Shown here in pieces: positions 9,191 through 19,300 of a stretch of DNA of 64,000 nucleotides. Source of the DNA: Streptomyces viridiviolaceus (GTDB lineage Bacteria > Actinomycetota > Actinomycetes > Streptomycetales > Streptomycetaceae); assembly GCF_014650995.1 (NCBI RefSeq), contig NZ_BMWA01000006.1, positions 298,405 through 362,404 of the forward strand. Direction: 5' to 3'. Each line of letters begins with the position of its first letter. Within the stretch, counting starts at the first letter, position 1. The position numbers and the translations under genes were made by a program. The notes under the pieces were generated by a model, which ran no database searches, was not told the DNA's origin, and saw only the letters and a program-made list of their open reading frames with translations.

Positions 9191-10315
9191 ATGGAGAACA
9201 TACTCCGCCCGCTGATCGTGGTCGGCGGCTCCGTCATCCTGACCCTGCTCATCGGCTGGGCCACCGACCTGCTGCTGCGCAAGGCCGACGAACGGCATCA
9301 CGAGACACCCCTGTGGGGGCTGCTGCGCCGCGCCCGCGTCCCGTACCAGCTCGTGCTGTGCGCGGCGCTGCTGAGAGGGTCGTACGTCGAGGCCCAGGTG
9401 TTCCCGTCGCACCGGGCGGGCATCGGCCGGACGCTCACGCTGGTGCTGATCGGCTCGGCGGCCTGGCTGGTGATCCGGATCGCCGCGGCGATCGTCGAGA
9501 CGTCGTACTCCCGCTACGCCCACGCGCGTGCCCAGCGCGACCCGGCCCGGGTGCGCCGGGTCCGCACCCAGGTGTCGCTGATCATGCGCGTGGTCTCCGC
9601 GGTGGTCGGCGTGGTGGCCGTGGCGTCGATGCTGCTGACGTTCCCCGAGATGCGCGCGGCCGGCGCCTCGCTGCTGGCCTCGGCGGGCGTCCTCGGCATC
9701 GTGGCCGGCATCGCGGCGCAGTCCACGCTCAGCAACATGTTCGCCGGGTTCCAGATCGCCTTCGGCGACATGGTGCGCATGGGCGACACGGTCGTGGTGG
9801 ACGGCGAGTGGGGCACGGTCGAGGAGATCACGCTGACCTACCTGACGGTGCGCACCTGGGACGAGCGCCGGATCACCATGCCGGTGTCGTACTTCACGTC
9901 CAAGCCGTTCGAGAACTGGTCGCGCGGCACGCCGCAGATGACCGGCACCGTCTTCTGGCACGTCGACCACTCCGCGCCGGTGGAGGCCATGCGCGAGCGG
10001 CTCCGTGACATCCTGCGCGACTGCCCGGCCTGGGACGGCCGCGCCTACAACCTGTCCGTCACGGACACCACCGCGAACACCATGCAGGTGCGGGCCCTGG
10101 TCACGGCGAAGGACGCGGACGACATCTGGACGGTACGGGTCGAGGTGCGCGAGCAGATGATCCGCTGGCTGGCCGACGAGCACCCGTACGCGCTGCCCCG
10201 CGTCAACACGGCGGACGCGGCCCTGCCGCCCGGCCGCGACGGCTTCCCCCGCCCCCGCCCCACCTCCGACGGCACCCCGCGCCGCTTCCCCGAACAACCG
10301 ACGAAGGGCCTGTGA
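9191..10315 (+). CDS. MscS-family mechanosensitive ion channel
   Basis: A 374-residue membrane channel that releases solutes on hypo-osmotic shock. Three or four N-terminal helices (residues about 6-26, 50-65, 72-95, 130-155) are followed by the pore helix and beta domain: GVLGIVAGIAAQSTLSNMFAG is the TM3-like pore-lining segment, and FQIAFGDMVRMGDTVVVDGEWGTVEEITLTYLTVRT is represented by its IAFGDMVRMGD and GTVEEITLTY parts. The C-terminus is Pro/Arg-rich and probably disordered. ATG 9191 follows an AGG; GTG 9185 is an alternative two codons upstream. The tandem-repeat region follows. Confidence 0.88.
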   Translation: MENILRPLIVVGGSVILTLLIGWATDLLLRKADERHHETPLWGLLRRARVPYQLVLCAALLRGSYVEAQVFPSHRAGIGRTLTLVLIGSAAWLVIRIAAAIVETSYSRYAHARAQRDPARVRRVRTQVSLIMRVVSAVVGVVAVASMLLTFPEMRAAGASLLASAGVLGIVAGIAAQSTLSNMFAGFQIAFGDMVRMGDTVVVDGEWGTVEEITLTYLTVRTWDERRITMPVSYFTSKPFENWSRGTPQMTGTVFWHVDHSAPVEAMRERLRDILRDCPAWDGRAYNLSVTDTTANTMQVRALVTAKDADDIWTVRVEVREQMIRWLADEHPYALPRVNTADAALPPGRDGFPRPRPTSDGTPRRFPEQPTKGL

Positions 10316-10329
10316 CCCCGGCCACGCAC

Positions 10330-10346
10330 CCCGCCCAAGCGGCGGG
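10330..10346 (+). terminator. Possible terminator after the MscS gene
   Basis: CCCGCC/GGCGGG stem with a 5-nt loop, 14 bases after the stop codon. It is short, so confidence is low. Confidence 0.35.
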
Positions 10347-10399
10347 CCACTCCGGGCGACGCACCGGCGCCGCACCCACCCCGACGTCACACCAGCACC

Positions 10400-10650
10400 G
10401 TGCCCCGACCACAACGACCACGGCCCCACTCCCCCACCACCCCAGCCGTGAACCCCACCCGGCCACCACACCCAGCACCGAACCCGCCCCGGCCATCGCG
10501 CCAGCACGGTGCCCCGACCACAACGGCCACGGACTCGCTCCCCCACCACCCCAGCCGTGAACCCCACCCGGCCACCACACCCAGCACCGAACCCGCCCCG
10601 GCCATCGCGCCAGCACGGTGCCCCGACCGCAACGGCCACGGACTCGCTCC
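10400..10650. repeat. 109-bp tandem repeat in a gene-free gap
   Basis: Two full units (10400-10508, 10509-10617) and about 33 bp of a third (10618-10650). The first two differ at four positions, all within the first 31 bases; the remaining 78 bases are identical. The unit is C-rich on the plus strand and not a multiple of three, so it is not a coding repeat. It occupies the middle of a gene-free gap (10316-10923) between two convergent genes. The remainder of the gap shows no gene that I can support. Confidence 0.9.
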
Positions 10651-10923
10651 GCCCACGCACCAGTCCGCTCACCCCGGCCACGGACCCGGCCGTCACGTCT
10701 CCCGGCCGCTCTTGCCGACAGCACCCGTACGCGCGTCCGCGCCGTCGTCGGGGCCCGGCGCCCGCATGCCCCAGCTCCGGGCGCCGACGCGCACGGTCGG
10801 GTGCAGGCCGGGTGGCCCCCCACCGCGGCGGCACCATGAACCGCCTCGCCACCTCACCGCCGAGGCACCCCGTCGCCGTGGTCCCGTCACGCGCGCGGGA
10901 CGCCGGGCACGTGGCCGCGGGGC

Positions 10924-12510
10924 TCACCGCAGGCTGCGCACGTCCAGGTGACGCAGCACCCGGTCCACGATCTCCGGGTCGGCGCCGGGTTCGCTGCGGG
11001 CCGCCAGTACCTCGTGCCGGGCGGCGCTCAGCATCTCGCCCTGGATGCGCCGGATCCGCTTCAGCCGCCGGACCCGTTGCTCGTGGGCCTCGCGCCGCTC
11101 CTCGTCGCCGATCTCCGGGCTGATCCGCACCCCGATGTCGAAGGCCCGCCGCAGCATCTGCTCGGACAGCTCCTCCGGCAGCTCCTCGACCGCCTCGATC
11201 TCGCGCAGCCGCTTCTTCGCCGCCTTCGCGGCCCGCACGGCCAGTGCCCGCTCGAAGTCCTTCTCCCGCTCGGTGTCCGCCCGCACCCCGAGCCGGTTCA
11301 CCAGCCAGGGCAGGGTGAGCCCCTGCACCAACAGGGTCACCATGATCACCCCGAACGCGATGAAGATGATCTCCTCACGGTTGGGAAAGGCGGACCCGTC
11401 GTCGGTCTCCAGGGGGATCGCGAGCGCCAGCGCCACGGAGGCGACACCCCGCATACCCGCCCACCACATGACGACGGTCTCCCGCCAGCTCATCGGGATG
11501 TCCTCGTCCTGGTCCCGTTTGGCGTGCAGCCGCTTCGTCAGCCAGGTGGCCGGCAGCAGCCACACCAGCCGCACGAGGACGACCACGCACACGACCGCGG
11601 CGGACCAGCCCAACAGCTCGGTCCACCGCCCGGAGGCCGTGCGGATCGCGTTGTGCAGCTCCAGCCCGATCAGTCCGAACGCGACCCCCGTGACGAGCGT
11701 GTCGACGACGTCCCAGACGGTGTGCCCCGCGAGCCGGGTCATCACGTCGTCGGCGCCGACGGCGTACTCGGCCAGGAACATCGCGGTGGTGAGCACGGCG
11801 AGGACCCCGGAGCCGTGCAGTTCCTCGGCCAGGATGTACGACGCGTACGGCACCAGCAGCGTCAGCCCGATCTGCAGGGTGGCGTCCCCCAGCAGGTCCA
11901 GCAGTTTGTAGGCGCCCCAGCCGAGCGCGAGGCCCACGGCGACGGCGACGACGGCGGACAGCACCAGTTCCAGGCCGGCCTTCCACGGCGAGAAGGTGCC
12001 GCCGACGGCCGCGGCGATGGCCACGTGGTACAGGACGATGGCCGTCACGTCGTTGAACAGCCCCTCGCCCTCCAGGATGGACACCAGCCGGCGTGGCAAC
12101 CCCAGCTGCCCGGCGACGGCGGTCGCCGCGACCGGGTCGGGCGGCGCCACCAGCGCCCCGAGCGCGAAGGCGGCGGCGAGGGGCAGCCCCGGCACGATCG
12201 CGTGGGCCACCGTGGCCACGCACGCCATGGTGACGAAGACCAGCGCGACCGCCAGCAGGAAGATGGGCCGTTTGTTGGCCGCGAACTGCCGCCAGGACGT
12301 CCGCCGCACGGCCGCGTACAGCAGCGGCGGCAACAGGGCCGGCAGGATGAGGTCGGGCGGGATGTCGACGTTGGGCACGAACTCCAGCAGCGCCAGGACG
12401 ATCCCGAGCACCGTCATCAGCACCGGCGCCGGCAGCCCGAGCCGGTCCCCGACCGGGACACTGATCAGGGCCCCGAGCAACAGCACGAACAGCAGGGCCA
12501 ACTGATCCAC
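10924..12510 (-). CDS. Na+/H+ antiporter, CPA1 (NhaP-like) family
   Basis: A 528-residue membrane exchanger with about twelve helices over residues 1-410 and a charged cytoplasmic tail rich in Arg/Glu (about 415-528). Family features include ALGALVAPPDPVAATAV (the transport-site region with the Asp after PP) and EGEGLFNDVTAIVLY, which matches the ND motif of CPA1 exchangers. It is expected to use the proton gradient to expel Na+ or K+. The GTG start at 12510 has GGAG upstream on the minus strand. It converges on the mscS gene, and both relate to ion and osmotic balance, though co-regulation is not shown. Confidence 0.9.
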   Translation of the reverse strand: MDQLALLFVLLLGALISVPVGDRLGLPAPVLMTVLGIVLALLEFVPNVDIPPDLILPALLPPLLYAAVRRTSWRQFAANKRPIFLLAVALVFVTMACVATVAHAIVPGLPLAAAFALGALVAPPDPVAATAVAGQLGLPRRLVSILEGEGLFNDVTAIVLYHVAIAAAVGGTFSPWKAGLELVLSAVVAVAVGLALGWGAYKLLDLLGDATLQIGLTLLVPYASYILAEELHGSGVLAVLTTAMFLAEYAVGADDVMTRLAGHTVWDVVDTLVTGVAFGLIGLELHNAIRTASGRWTELLGWSAAVVCVVVLVRLVWLLPATWLTKRLHAKRDQDEDIPMSWRETVVMWWAGMRGVASVALALAIPLETDDGSAFPNREEIIFIAFGVIMVTLLVQGLTLPWLVNRLGVRADTEREKDFERALAVRAAKAAKKRLREIEAVEELPEELSEQMLRRAFDIGVRISPEIGDEERREAHEQRVRRLKRIRRIQGEMLSAARHEVLAARSEPGADPEIVDRVLRHLDVRSLR

Positions 12511-12599
12511 GGTCAGCGCTCCGGTGGGTCTCGGCGTTCACACGGCAGTTTCCAGCCTGCCACGCGGGCCGTCCCACCAGCGCGTTCGGCGCCTGTCGG

Positions 12600-13082
12600 C
12601 TACAGAACGCGCCGCATCGCGCGGTGCGGTATCCCCGCGTCGGGGAACTCCGGCCCGTACGCCTCGTACCCCAGTCGCTCGTAGAACCCCAGCGCGTGCG
12701 TCTGCGCGTGCAGGTCCACCGCCGTGAGCCCCCGCGCGCGTGCCGCCTCCTCGATGGCCCGCACCAGCGCGGCCCCCACGCCCAGTCCGCGGGCCGCCGC
12801 GGTCACCGCGAGCCTCCCGAGGGAACCCACGGCCGCCTCGCCACCGGTCTTCGCCGCGGCGGCCTCGCCGTGCAGCAGCCGGCCGGTGCCCAGCGGCACG
12901 CCGTCCTCCCGGACCGCCAGGACGTGCACCGCGACGGCGTCGTACACGTCGTACTCGATGTCCTCGGGGACGTGCTGCTCGGCGACGAAGACGTCCTTGC
13001 GGACGGCGAAGCACGCCTCCCGGTCGGCGGGGTCCTCGGCGATGCGCACCTCGTACGCCGGCACGTGCGAGGGACCGCTCAC
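12600..13082 (-). CDS. GNAT-family N-acetyltransferase
   Basis: A 160-residue single-domain acetyltransferase. Strand beta4 and the acetyl-CoA loop are visible as [20 protein letters not shown] (the R/Q-x-x-G-x-G/A region), followed by [20 protein letters not shown], the usual C-terminal motif. It resembles ElaA/YjdJ-type GNATs. The substrate is unknown. Its GTG start overlaps the stop of the upstream pseudouridine synthase gene (GTGA, 4 nt), so translation is probably coupled. Confidence 0.85.
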   Translation of the reverse strand: MSGPSHVPAYEVRIAEDPADREACFAVRKDVFVAEQHVPEDIEYDVYDAVAVHVLAVREDGVPLGTGRLLHGEAAAAKTGGEAAVGSLGRLAVTAAARGLGVGAALVRAIEEAARARGLTAVDLHAQTHALGFYERLGYEAYGPEFPDAGIPHRAMRRVL

Positions 13083-14023
13083 GCGTAGGTCTCCTCACGG
13101 ACGCTGTCCAGGGCCTGCTGCAGGTCCTCGGGGTACTCGCTGGCGTACTCCACCCAGTCGCCGCTGCCGGGGTGCTCGAAGCCGAGCCGCACGGCGTGCA
13201 GCCACTGGCGGGTGATGCGCAGGCGCTTGGCGAGCGTCGGGTCGGCCCCGTAGGTCAGGTCGCCGACGCAGGGGTGCCGGTGGGCGGCCATGTGGACACG
13301 GATCTGGTGGGTGCGGCCGGTCTCCAGCTTCACGTCGAGCAGGGAGGCCGCACGGAACGCCTCCACGAGGTCGTAGTGCGTGACGGAGGGCTTGCCGTCG
13401 GCGGTGACCGCCCACTTGTAGTCGTGGTTCGGGTGGCGGCCGATGGGCGCGTCGATGGTGCCGCTGGTCGGGTCGGGGTGGCCCTGCACGAGCGTGTGGT
13501 AGCGCTTGTCGACCGTGCGCTCCTTGAACTGGCGCTTGAGCGAGGTGTACGCCCGCTCCGACTTGGCCACCACCATCAGCCCGGAGGTGCCCACGTCCAG
13601 GCGGTGCACGATGCCCTGCCGCTCGGCGGCGCCGGACGTCGAGATGCGGTACCCGGCGGCGGCGAGGCCGCCGATGACGGTCGGCCCGGACCAGCCGGGC
13701 GACGGGTGGGCGGCCACACCGACCGGCTTGACGATCACGACCACGTCCTCGTCGTCGTGCACGATCTCCATGCCCTCGACCGGCTCGGCGACGACCTGCA
13801 CCGGCGCGGGCGCCTGCGGCATCTCGACCTCCAGCCACGCGCCGCCGCGCACCCGCTCGGACTTGCCCACCACCGACCCGTCGACCTGCACCTTGCCCGC
13901 CGCGGCAAGCTCCGCGGCCTTGGTACGGGAGAAGCCGAACATGCGGGAGATGGCGGCGTCGACGCGCTCGCCCTCCAGGCCGTCGGGCACGGGCAGGGTA
14001 CGGATCTCGGGAAGGGTGCTCAC
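13079..14023 (-). CDS. rluD: RluD-type ribosomal large-subunit pseudouridine synthase
   Basis: A 314-residue enzyme that isomerises uridines in 23S rRNA to pseudouridine. An S4 RNA-binding domain (about residues 17-75, [21 protein letters not shown]) precedes the RluA-type catalytic domain. The active-site motif [13 protein letters not shown] contains the catalytic Asp, and [10 protein letters not shown] is the second conserved block. Length is normal. The GTG start at 14023 has only a weak ribosome site. It lies 60 bp after lspA on the same strand, the conserved lspA-rluD pairing. The exact rRNA site modified is inferred from family. Confidence 0.92.
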   Translation of the reverse strand: MSTLPEIRTLPVPDGLEGERVDAAISRMFGFSRTKAAELAAAGKVQVDGSVVGKSERVRGGAWLEVEMPQAPAPVQVVAEPVEGMEIVHDDEDVVVIVKPVGVAAHPSPGWSGPTVIGGLAAAGYRISTSGAAERQGIVHRLDVGTSGLMVVAKSERAYTSLKRQFKERTVDKRYHTLVQGHPDPTSGTIDAPIGRHPNHDYKWAVTADGKPSVTHYDLVEAFRAASLLDVKLETGRTHQIRVHMAAHRHPCVGDLTYGADPTLAKRLRITRQWLHAVRLGFEHPGSGDWVEYASEYPEDLQQALDSVREETYA

Positions 14024-14083
14024 CCGTCGAGTATGCCGGACGGGTCCGACAAGCCCGTACGGCAGCCTGGGCGCTCGGCCCGC

Positions 14084-14716
14084 TCAGTCCTTGTGGACGG
14101 TCCCGTCCGGGTCCAGGCCCCGGAAGGACAGCAGCACGATCAGGATGCCGCCGCAGACGATCGCCGAGTCGGCGAGGTTGAAGACCGCGAAGTGCTTCGG
14201 CGCGATGAAGTCGACCACCGCGCCCTCGAAGACGCCGGGCGAGCGGAAGATCCGGTCGGTGAGGTTGCCGAGGGCACCGCCGAGCAGCAGGCCGAGCGCG
14301 ATCGCCCACGGCAGGCTGTAGAGCTTGCGCGCGAGGCGGGCGATCACGACGATCACGGCCGCCGCGATCACCGTGAAGATCACGGTGAAGGCCTCGCCGA
14401 AGCCGAAGGCCGCGCCCGCGTTGCGGATCGCCTCGAACCTCAGCCAGTCCCCGATGATCTCGATGGGCTCGTGGTGTTCCAGCTTGGCGACCACGATCAT
14501 CTTGCTGACCAGGTCGAGGACGTAGGCGACCGCGGCGACCGCGAACAGCACCGCGACCCGGCGCCTGCCCCGGGGGCGCTCGGCCGGGCTCTGCGCCTGC
14601 TCGGGACCCTCTGCCCGTTCCGGGCTCCGCGCCTGCTCGGCCCCGGGCCGCTCCTGCCCGTCCCCCGCCGCTTCCGGACTGTCCGGCGTACCGATGATGC
14701 GCTCCGCCTCTGCCAC
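14084..14716 (-). CDS. lspA: Lipoprotein signal peptidase (signal peptidase II)
   Basis: A 210-residue inner-membrane aspartic protease that removes signal peptides from lipid-modified prolipoproteins. Four helices follow a charged N-terminal extension of about 65 residues rich in Glu/Pro/Ala. The conserved catalytic blocks are GNLTDRI and FNLADSAI, each supplying one Asp, and [10 protein letters not shown] is also characteristic. GTG 14716 follows GAGGGA; longer upstream reading is rejected. The acidic extension is longer than in E. coli LspA, as is common in Streptomyces. Confidence 0.95.
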   Translation of the reverse strand: MAEAERIIGTPDSPEAAGDGQERPGAEQARSPERAEGPEQAQSPAERPRGRRRVAVLFAVAAVAYVLDLVSKMIVVAKLEHHEPIEIIGDWLRFEAIRNAGAAFGFGEAFTVIFTVIAAAVIVVIARLARKLYSLPWAIALGLLLGGALGNLTDRIFRSPGVFEGAVVDFIAPKHFAVFNLADSAIVCGGILIVLLSFRGLDPDGTVHKD

Positions 14717-14805
14717 GTGAGTCCCTCGACCTAGGTACCTGACTGAGGACGAGGGTACGACACGCCGCCCCCGCCCCAGGTGCGCAGGACGGATCCGGCC
14801 GCGGA

Positions 14806-15726
14806 TCAGTACCGGCGCTCCTGCTTCTGCTTGCACTCGACGCACAGGGTGGCCCGCGGGAAGGCCTGCATGCGGGCCTTGCCGATGGGATTGCCGCAGT
14901 TCTCGCACAGGCCGTAGGTGCCCGCGTCGAGGCGTTCCAGGGCGCGCTCGGTCTGGGTGAGCATCTCCCGCGCGTTGGCGGCCAGCGCCAGCTCGTGCTC
15001 GCGCGTGATGTTCTTGCTGCCGGTGTCCGCCTCGTCGTGGCCGGCACCGTCACCGGAGTCCCGCATCAGGCCCTGGAGCGACTGCTCGGAGGCGGTGAGC
15101 TCGGCGCGCAGCCGGTCCACCTCGGACTGCAGTTCCCCGCGCGCCTCCTCGACCTCTTCCGAGGTCCAGGGGTCCTCACCGGGGCGCACCGCCAGATCGC
15201 CGGGGTCCACCGCGGCGCCCCGCGCCTTGGGAACGGCGGACTTGGCCGCCGTGGCCGTGCCAGGAGTCTTCTTCGCAACCACTGTCGTGGCTCCCGTCTG
15301 CTCCGCGGCCTGAGCCGCGCCCGCCTTCTTGGCCGTGCTCTTCCTGACCGCGCGGCTGGTGGTGCCCCCGTCCGCGCCCGCGCCGGAGGCGCCCTCCCCG
15401 GCAGCGCCCTGCTTGCCGGCACTCTCCTTGGCGGCGCCCTTGCCGGCGGCGCTCTTCCCGGCCGCGCCCCGCTTGGCAGTGCTCTTCCTGGTGCCGCCCT
15501 TCTTGCTGACGCCCTTCCCCGTGCCACCGGGCTCGGCGGCGGTCTCGCCGGCCGTCTCCACCGGTGCCGGTCCGGCCACCGCCTTCCTCTTCCCCGCCGC
15601 CGCCTTCCTGTCCGCCCCCTGGGTGCTCCGTTTCCCGCCCGCGCCCTCGGCCGCACCGCCGGAGGCACCCGCACCCGTGGGGGTGCCGGGTGCCGGCTGC
15701 TGTACGGCGGTCTTCTTCGCCACCAT
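14806..15726 (-). CDS. DksA/TraR-type zinc-finger protein with a Lys/Ala-rich histone-H1-like N-terminus
   Basis: A 306-residue protein. The C-terminal third is a TraR/DksA domain: a coiled coil with EELRAEL-type heptads, then the C4 zinc finger CxxC-x17-CxxC in [14 protein letters not shown]...CVECK. Proteins of this type act at the RNA polymerase secondary channel. The first about 180 residues consist of Lys/Ala/Gly/Pro-rich repeats ([16 protein letters not shown]) resembling a histone H1 tail. ATG 15726 has GAAGGGG upstream; longer reading is unsupported. It is divergent from the ileS T-box. The tail probably binds nucleic acid, which is inference. Confidence 0.85.
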   Translation of the reverse strand: MVAKKTAVQQPAPGTPTGAGASGGAAEGAGGKRSTQGADRKAAAGKRKAVAGPAPVETAGETAAEPGGTGKGVSKKGGTRKSTAKRGAAGKSAAGKGAAKESAGKQGAAGEGASGAGADGGTTSRAVRKSTAKKAGAAQAAEQTGATTVVAKKTPGTATAAKSAVPKARGAAVDPGDLAVRPGEDPWTSEEVEEARGELQSEVDRLRAELTASEQSLQGLMRDSGDGAGHDEADTGSKNITREHELALAANAREMLTQTERALERLDAGTYGLCENCGNPIGKARMQAFPRATLCVECKQKQERRY

Positions 15727-16059
15727 GGCCGCGGCCCCTTCACATATTGTGATCTTGCGCGCGAATCGTGCTGGGACGATAAATCGACTCGACTCCCGCG
15801 GCAACGGGGCACGCCGCCCGATTCGCCCGCCCCGCGGTCGCCGAGCGGCGAACCTGCATCCGTTGTGCCCAGCTCCCCGCCGGGTAATCCGCCTGGCCGG
15901 ACCCGGTCCCGACCGCCCGGGAGCCGGACGCCCGGCCGCGCCATTCGGGTCACGGGGGCCGCGCGCGAACCCCGGCCCCGCCCCGCCCGGAAACCGGTAG
16001 GCCGCTGTCCGTGCGGCGCCGTACACTGGGCGGAGCGAAAAAGCGTGGATGGGGACGAG
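15727..16059. other. Intergenic region between the divergent dksA-like gene and ileS leader
   Basis: About 330 bp with no gene. It must hold promoters for both directions. A TACACT hexamer at 16022-16027 is a possible -10 for the ileS leader, but no good -35 accompanies it. An A/T-richer stretch at 15740-15790 probably includes the dksA-like promoter. Confidence 0.35.
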
Positions 16060-16339
16060 TAGCGGCGTACGCAGCCCAGAGCGACCCGGGGACGGTGGGA
16101 GCCCGGGGGCGAGCGCGACGTGAAGATCACCCCGGAGCCGCCGGAAGAAAGCCCGGTCAGGGCGAGTAGAACCGGCCTCGCGACCCCAATGAGGGGGCTC
16201 GCCGGTGCACACGACGCACCGGAGGGCCAAGGAGGGTGGTACCGCGGGAGCACGCCGCACACAGCGGCGTACGGAGCCTAACGGCTGCACGGCTCTCGTC
16301 CCTCCGACGGAAGGCAGCACGTCCGCCGGAGGAAGATCG
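16060..16339 (+). promoter_or_regulatory. T-box riboswitch controlling ileS (isoleucine specifier, translational type)
   Basis: The T-box core GGAGGGTGGTACCGCGG is at 16231-16247. A specifier ATC (isoleucine) is at 16126-16128 in a short Stem I region. A 7-bp hairpin (16202-16208/16216-16222) sits before the core. Two mutually exclusive helices are visible. GGAGGG (16231-16236) can pair with CCCTCC (16300-16305) as antisequestrator, or CCTCCG (16301-16306) can pair with CGGAGG (16327-16332), hiding the ileS ribosome site. Uncharged tRNA-Ile would favour the former and open translation. Actinobacterial ileS T-boxes are known to act this way. The 5' boundary is approximate. Confidence 0.92.
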
Positions 16340-19300
16340 ATGACGCAGTACCGCCAGGTGCCCGCCCAGGTCGACCTGCCCGCGCTCGAGCACGCGGTGC
16401 TCGACTTCTGGCGCGAGCAGAAGATCTTTGCCAAGAGTCTGGAGCAGTCCGAGGGCCGCCCCGAATGGGTGTTCTACGAGGGCCCGCCCACCGCGAACGG
16501 CATGCCGGGCGCCCACCACATCGAGGCCCGCGTCTTCAAGGACGTCTTCCCCCGCTTCCGCACCATGCGCGGCTACCACGTGGCCCGCAAGGCCGGCTGG
16601 GACTGCCACGGCCTGCCCGTGGAGCTGGCGGTGGAGAAGGAGCTGGGCTTCTCCGGCAAGCAGGACATCGAGGCGTACGGCATCGCCGAGTTCAACGCCA
16701 AGTGCCGCGAGTCGGTGACCCGCCACACCGACGCCTTCGCCGAGCTGACCACCCGCATGGGTTACTGGGTCGACCTCGACGACGCCTACTGGACCATGGA
16801 CCCGGAGTACGTCGAGTCGGTCTGGTGGTCGCTGAAGGAGATCTTCAACAAGGGCCTGCTGGTCCAGGACCACCGCGTCGCCCCCTGGTGCCCCCGCTGC
16901 GGCACCGGCCTGTCCGACCACGAGCTGGCCCAGGGCTACGAGACGGTCGTCGACCCCTCCGTCTACGTCCGCTTCCCGCTGACCTCCGGCCCGCTGGCCG
17001 GCGAGGCCGCGCTCCTGGTGTGGACGACCACCCCGTGGACCCTGGTCTCCAACACCGCGGTCGCCGCCCACCCCGACGTCACCTACGTCGTCGCCACGAA
17101 CGGCGAGGAGAAGATCGTCGTCGCCGAGCCGCTGGTCGCCAAGGCCCTCGGCGAGGACTGGGAGACCACCGGCCAGACCTTCACCGGCGCCGAGATGGAG
17201 CGCTGGACGTACCGGCGCCCGTTCGAGCTGGTGGAGTTCCCCGAGCCGGCGCACTACGTGGTCAACGCCGAGTACGTCACGACCGAGGACGGCACGGGTC
17301 TGGTCCACCAGTCCCCCGCCTTCGGTGAGGACGACCTCAAGGTCTGCCGCGCCTACGGCCTGCCCGTCGTGAACCCGGTCCGCCCGGACGGCACCTTCGA
17401 GGAGGACGTCCCCCTGGTCGGCGGCGTCTTCTTCAAGAAGGCCGACGAGAAGCTCACCGAGGACCTGGACGCCCGGGGCCTGCTGTTCAAGCACATCCCC
17501 TACGAGCACAGCTACCCGCACTGCTGGCGCTGCCACACCGCGCTGCTGTACTACGCGCAGCCGTCCTGGTACATCCGCACCACGGCCCTCAAGGACCGGC
17601 TCCTCCAGGAGAACGAGAAGACCAACTGGTTCCCCGACTCGGTCAAGCACGGCCGGTACGGCGACTGGCTGAACAACAACATCGACTGGGCGCTCTCCCG
17701 CAACCGCTACTGGGGCACCCCGCTGCCGATCTGGCGCTGCGAGGACGACCACCTCACGGTCGTCGGCTCCCGAGCGGAGCTGTCCGAGCTGACCGGCACC
17801 GACCAGTCGGGCCTGGACCCGCACCGCCCGTACATCGACGAGGTCACCTTCGCCTGCCCGACCTGCGCGAGGACGGCCACGCGCGTGCCGGAGGTCATCG
17901 ACGCCTGGTACGACTCGGGCTCGATGCCGTTCGCGCAATGGGGTTACCCGTACAAGAACAAGGAACTGTTCGAGTCCCGCTACCCGGCGCAGTTCATCTC
18001 CGAGGCCATCGACCAGACCCGCGGCTGGTTCTACACGCTGATGGCCGTCGGCACCCTGGTCTTCGACAAGTCGTCGTACGAGAACGTCGTCTGCCTCGGC
18101 CACATCCTCGCCGAGGACGGCCGGAAGATGTCCAAGCACCTGGGCAACATCCTGCAGCCGATCCCGCTGATGGATCAGCACGGCGCGGACGCGGTCCGCT
18201 GGTTCATGGCGGCCGGCGGCTCCCCGTGGGCGGCCCGCCGCGTCGGCCACGGCACCATCCAGGAGGTCGTCCGCAAGACGCTCCTCACGTACTGGAACAC
18301 GGTCGCCTTCCAGGCCCTGTACGCCCGCACCACCGGCTGGGCCCCGAGCGAGGCCGACCCGGCCCCGGCCGACCGCCCGCTCCTGGACCGCTGGCTGCTG
18401 TCCGAGCTGCACGCGCTCACCGACCAGGTGACGCAGGCGCTGGAGGGCTACGACACCCAGCGCGCCGGCAAGCTGCTGTCCGCGTTCGTCGACGACCTGT
18501 CCAACTGGTACGTCCGCCGCTCCCGCCGCCGGTTCTGGCAGGGCGACAAGGCCGCGCTGCGCACGCTGCACGAGGTCGTCGAGACGGTCACCAAGCTCAT
18601 GGCCCCGCTGACCCCGTTCATCACCGAGCGGGTCTGGCAGGACCTGGTCGTACCGGTCACCCCGGGCGCGCCGGAGTCGGTCCACCTGTCCTCCTGGCCG
18701 GAGGCGGACCTGACGGCGATCGATCCGGAGCTGTCCCGCCAGATGGTCCTGGTCCGCCGCCTGGTCGAGCTGGGCCGGGCCACGCGCGCGGAGTCGGGCG
18801 TCAAGACCCGCCAGCCGCTGAAGCGCGCGCTGATCGCGGCCTCGGGCTTCGACACGCTCTCCCCCGAGCTGCACACGCAGATCACGGAGGAGCTGAACGT
18901 CGAGTCGCTCGCGTCGCTCAGCGAGGTGGGCGGCTCCCTGGTCGACACGACCGCGAAGGCCAACTTCCGTGCGCTGGGCAAGCGGTTCGGCAAGCGCGTC
19001 CAGGACGTCGCCAAGGCCGTCGCGGCCGCGGACGCCGCCGCCCTGTCCCTCGCCCTGCGTGAAGGCACGGCCTCGGTGGAGGTCGACGGCGAAACGATCA
19101 CCCTCGCGCCCGACGAGGTGATCATCACGGAGACGCCGCGCGAGGGCTGGTCGGTCGCCTCCGACTCGGGCGCCACGGTCGCCCTCGACCTGGAGATCAC
19201 GGAGGAGCTGCGCCGCGCGGGCCTGGCCCGTGACGCGATCCGCCTGATCCAGGAGGCCCGCAAGAACAGCGGCCTCGACGTCGCCGACCGCATCGCCCTG

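Noticed and set aside
10400..10650. 109-bp repeats as a CRISPR array
   Set aside because: Units are directly adjacent without spacers and far longer than CRISPR repeats; no cas genes.
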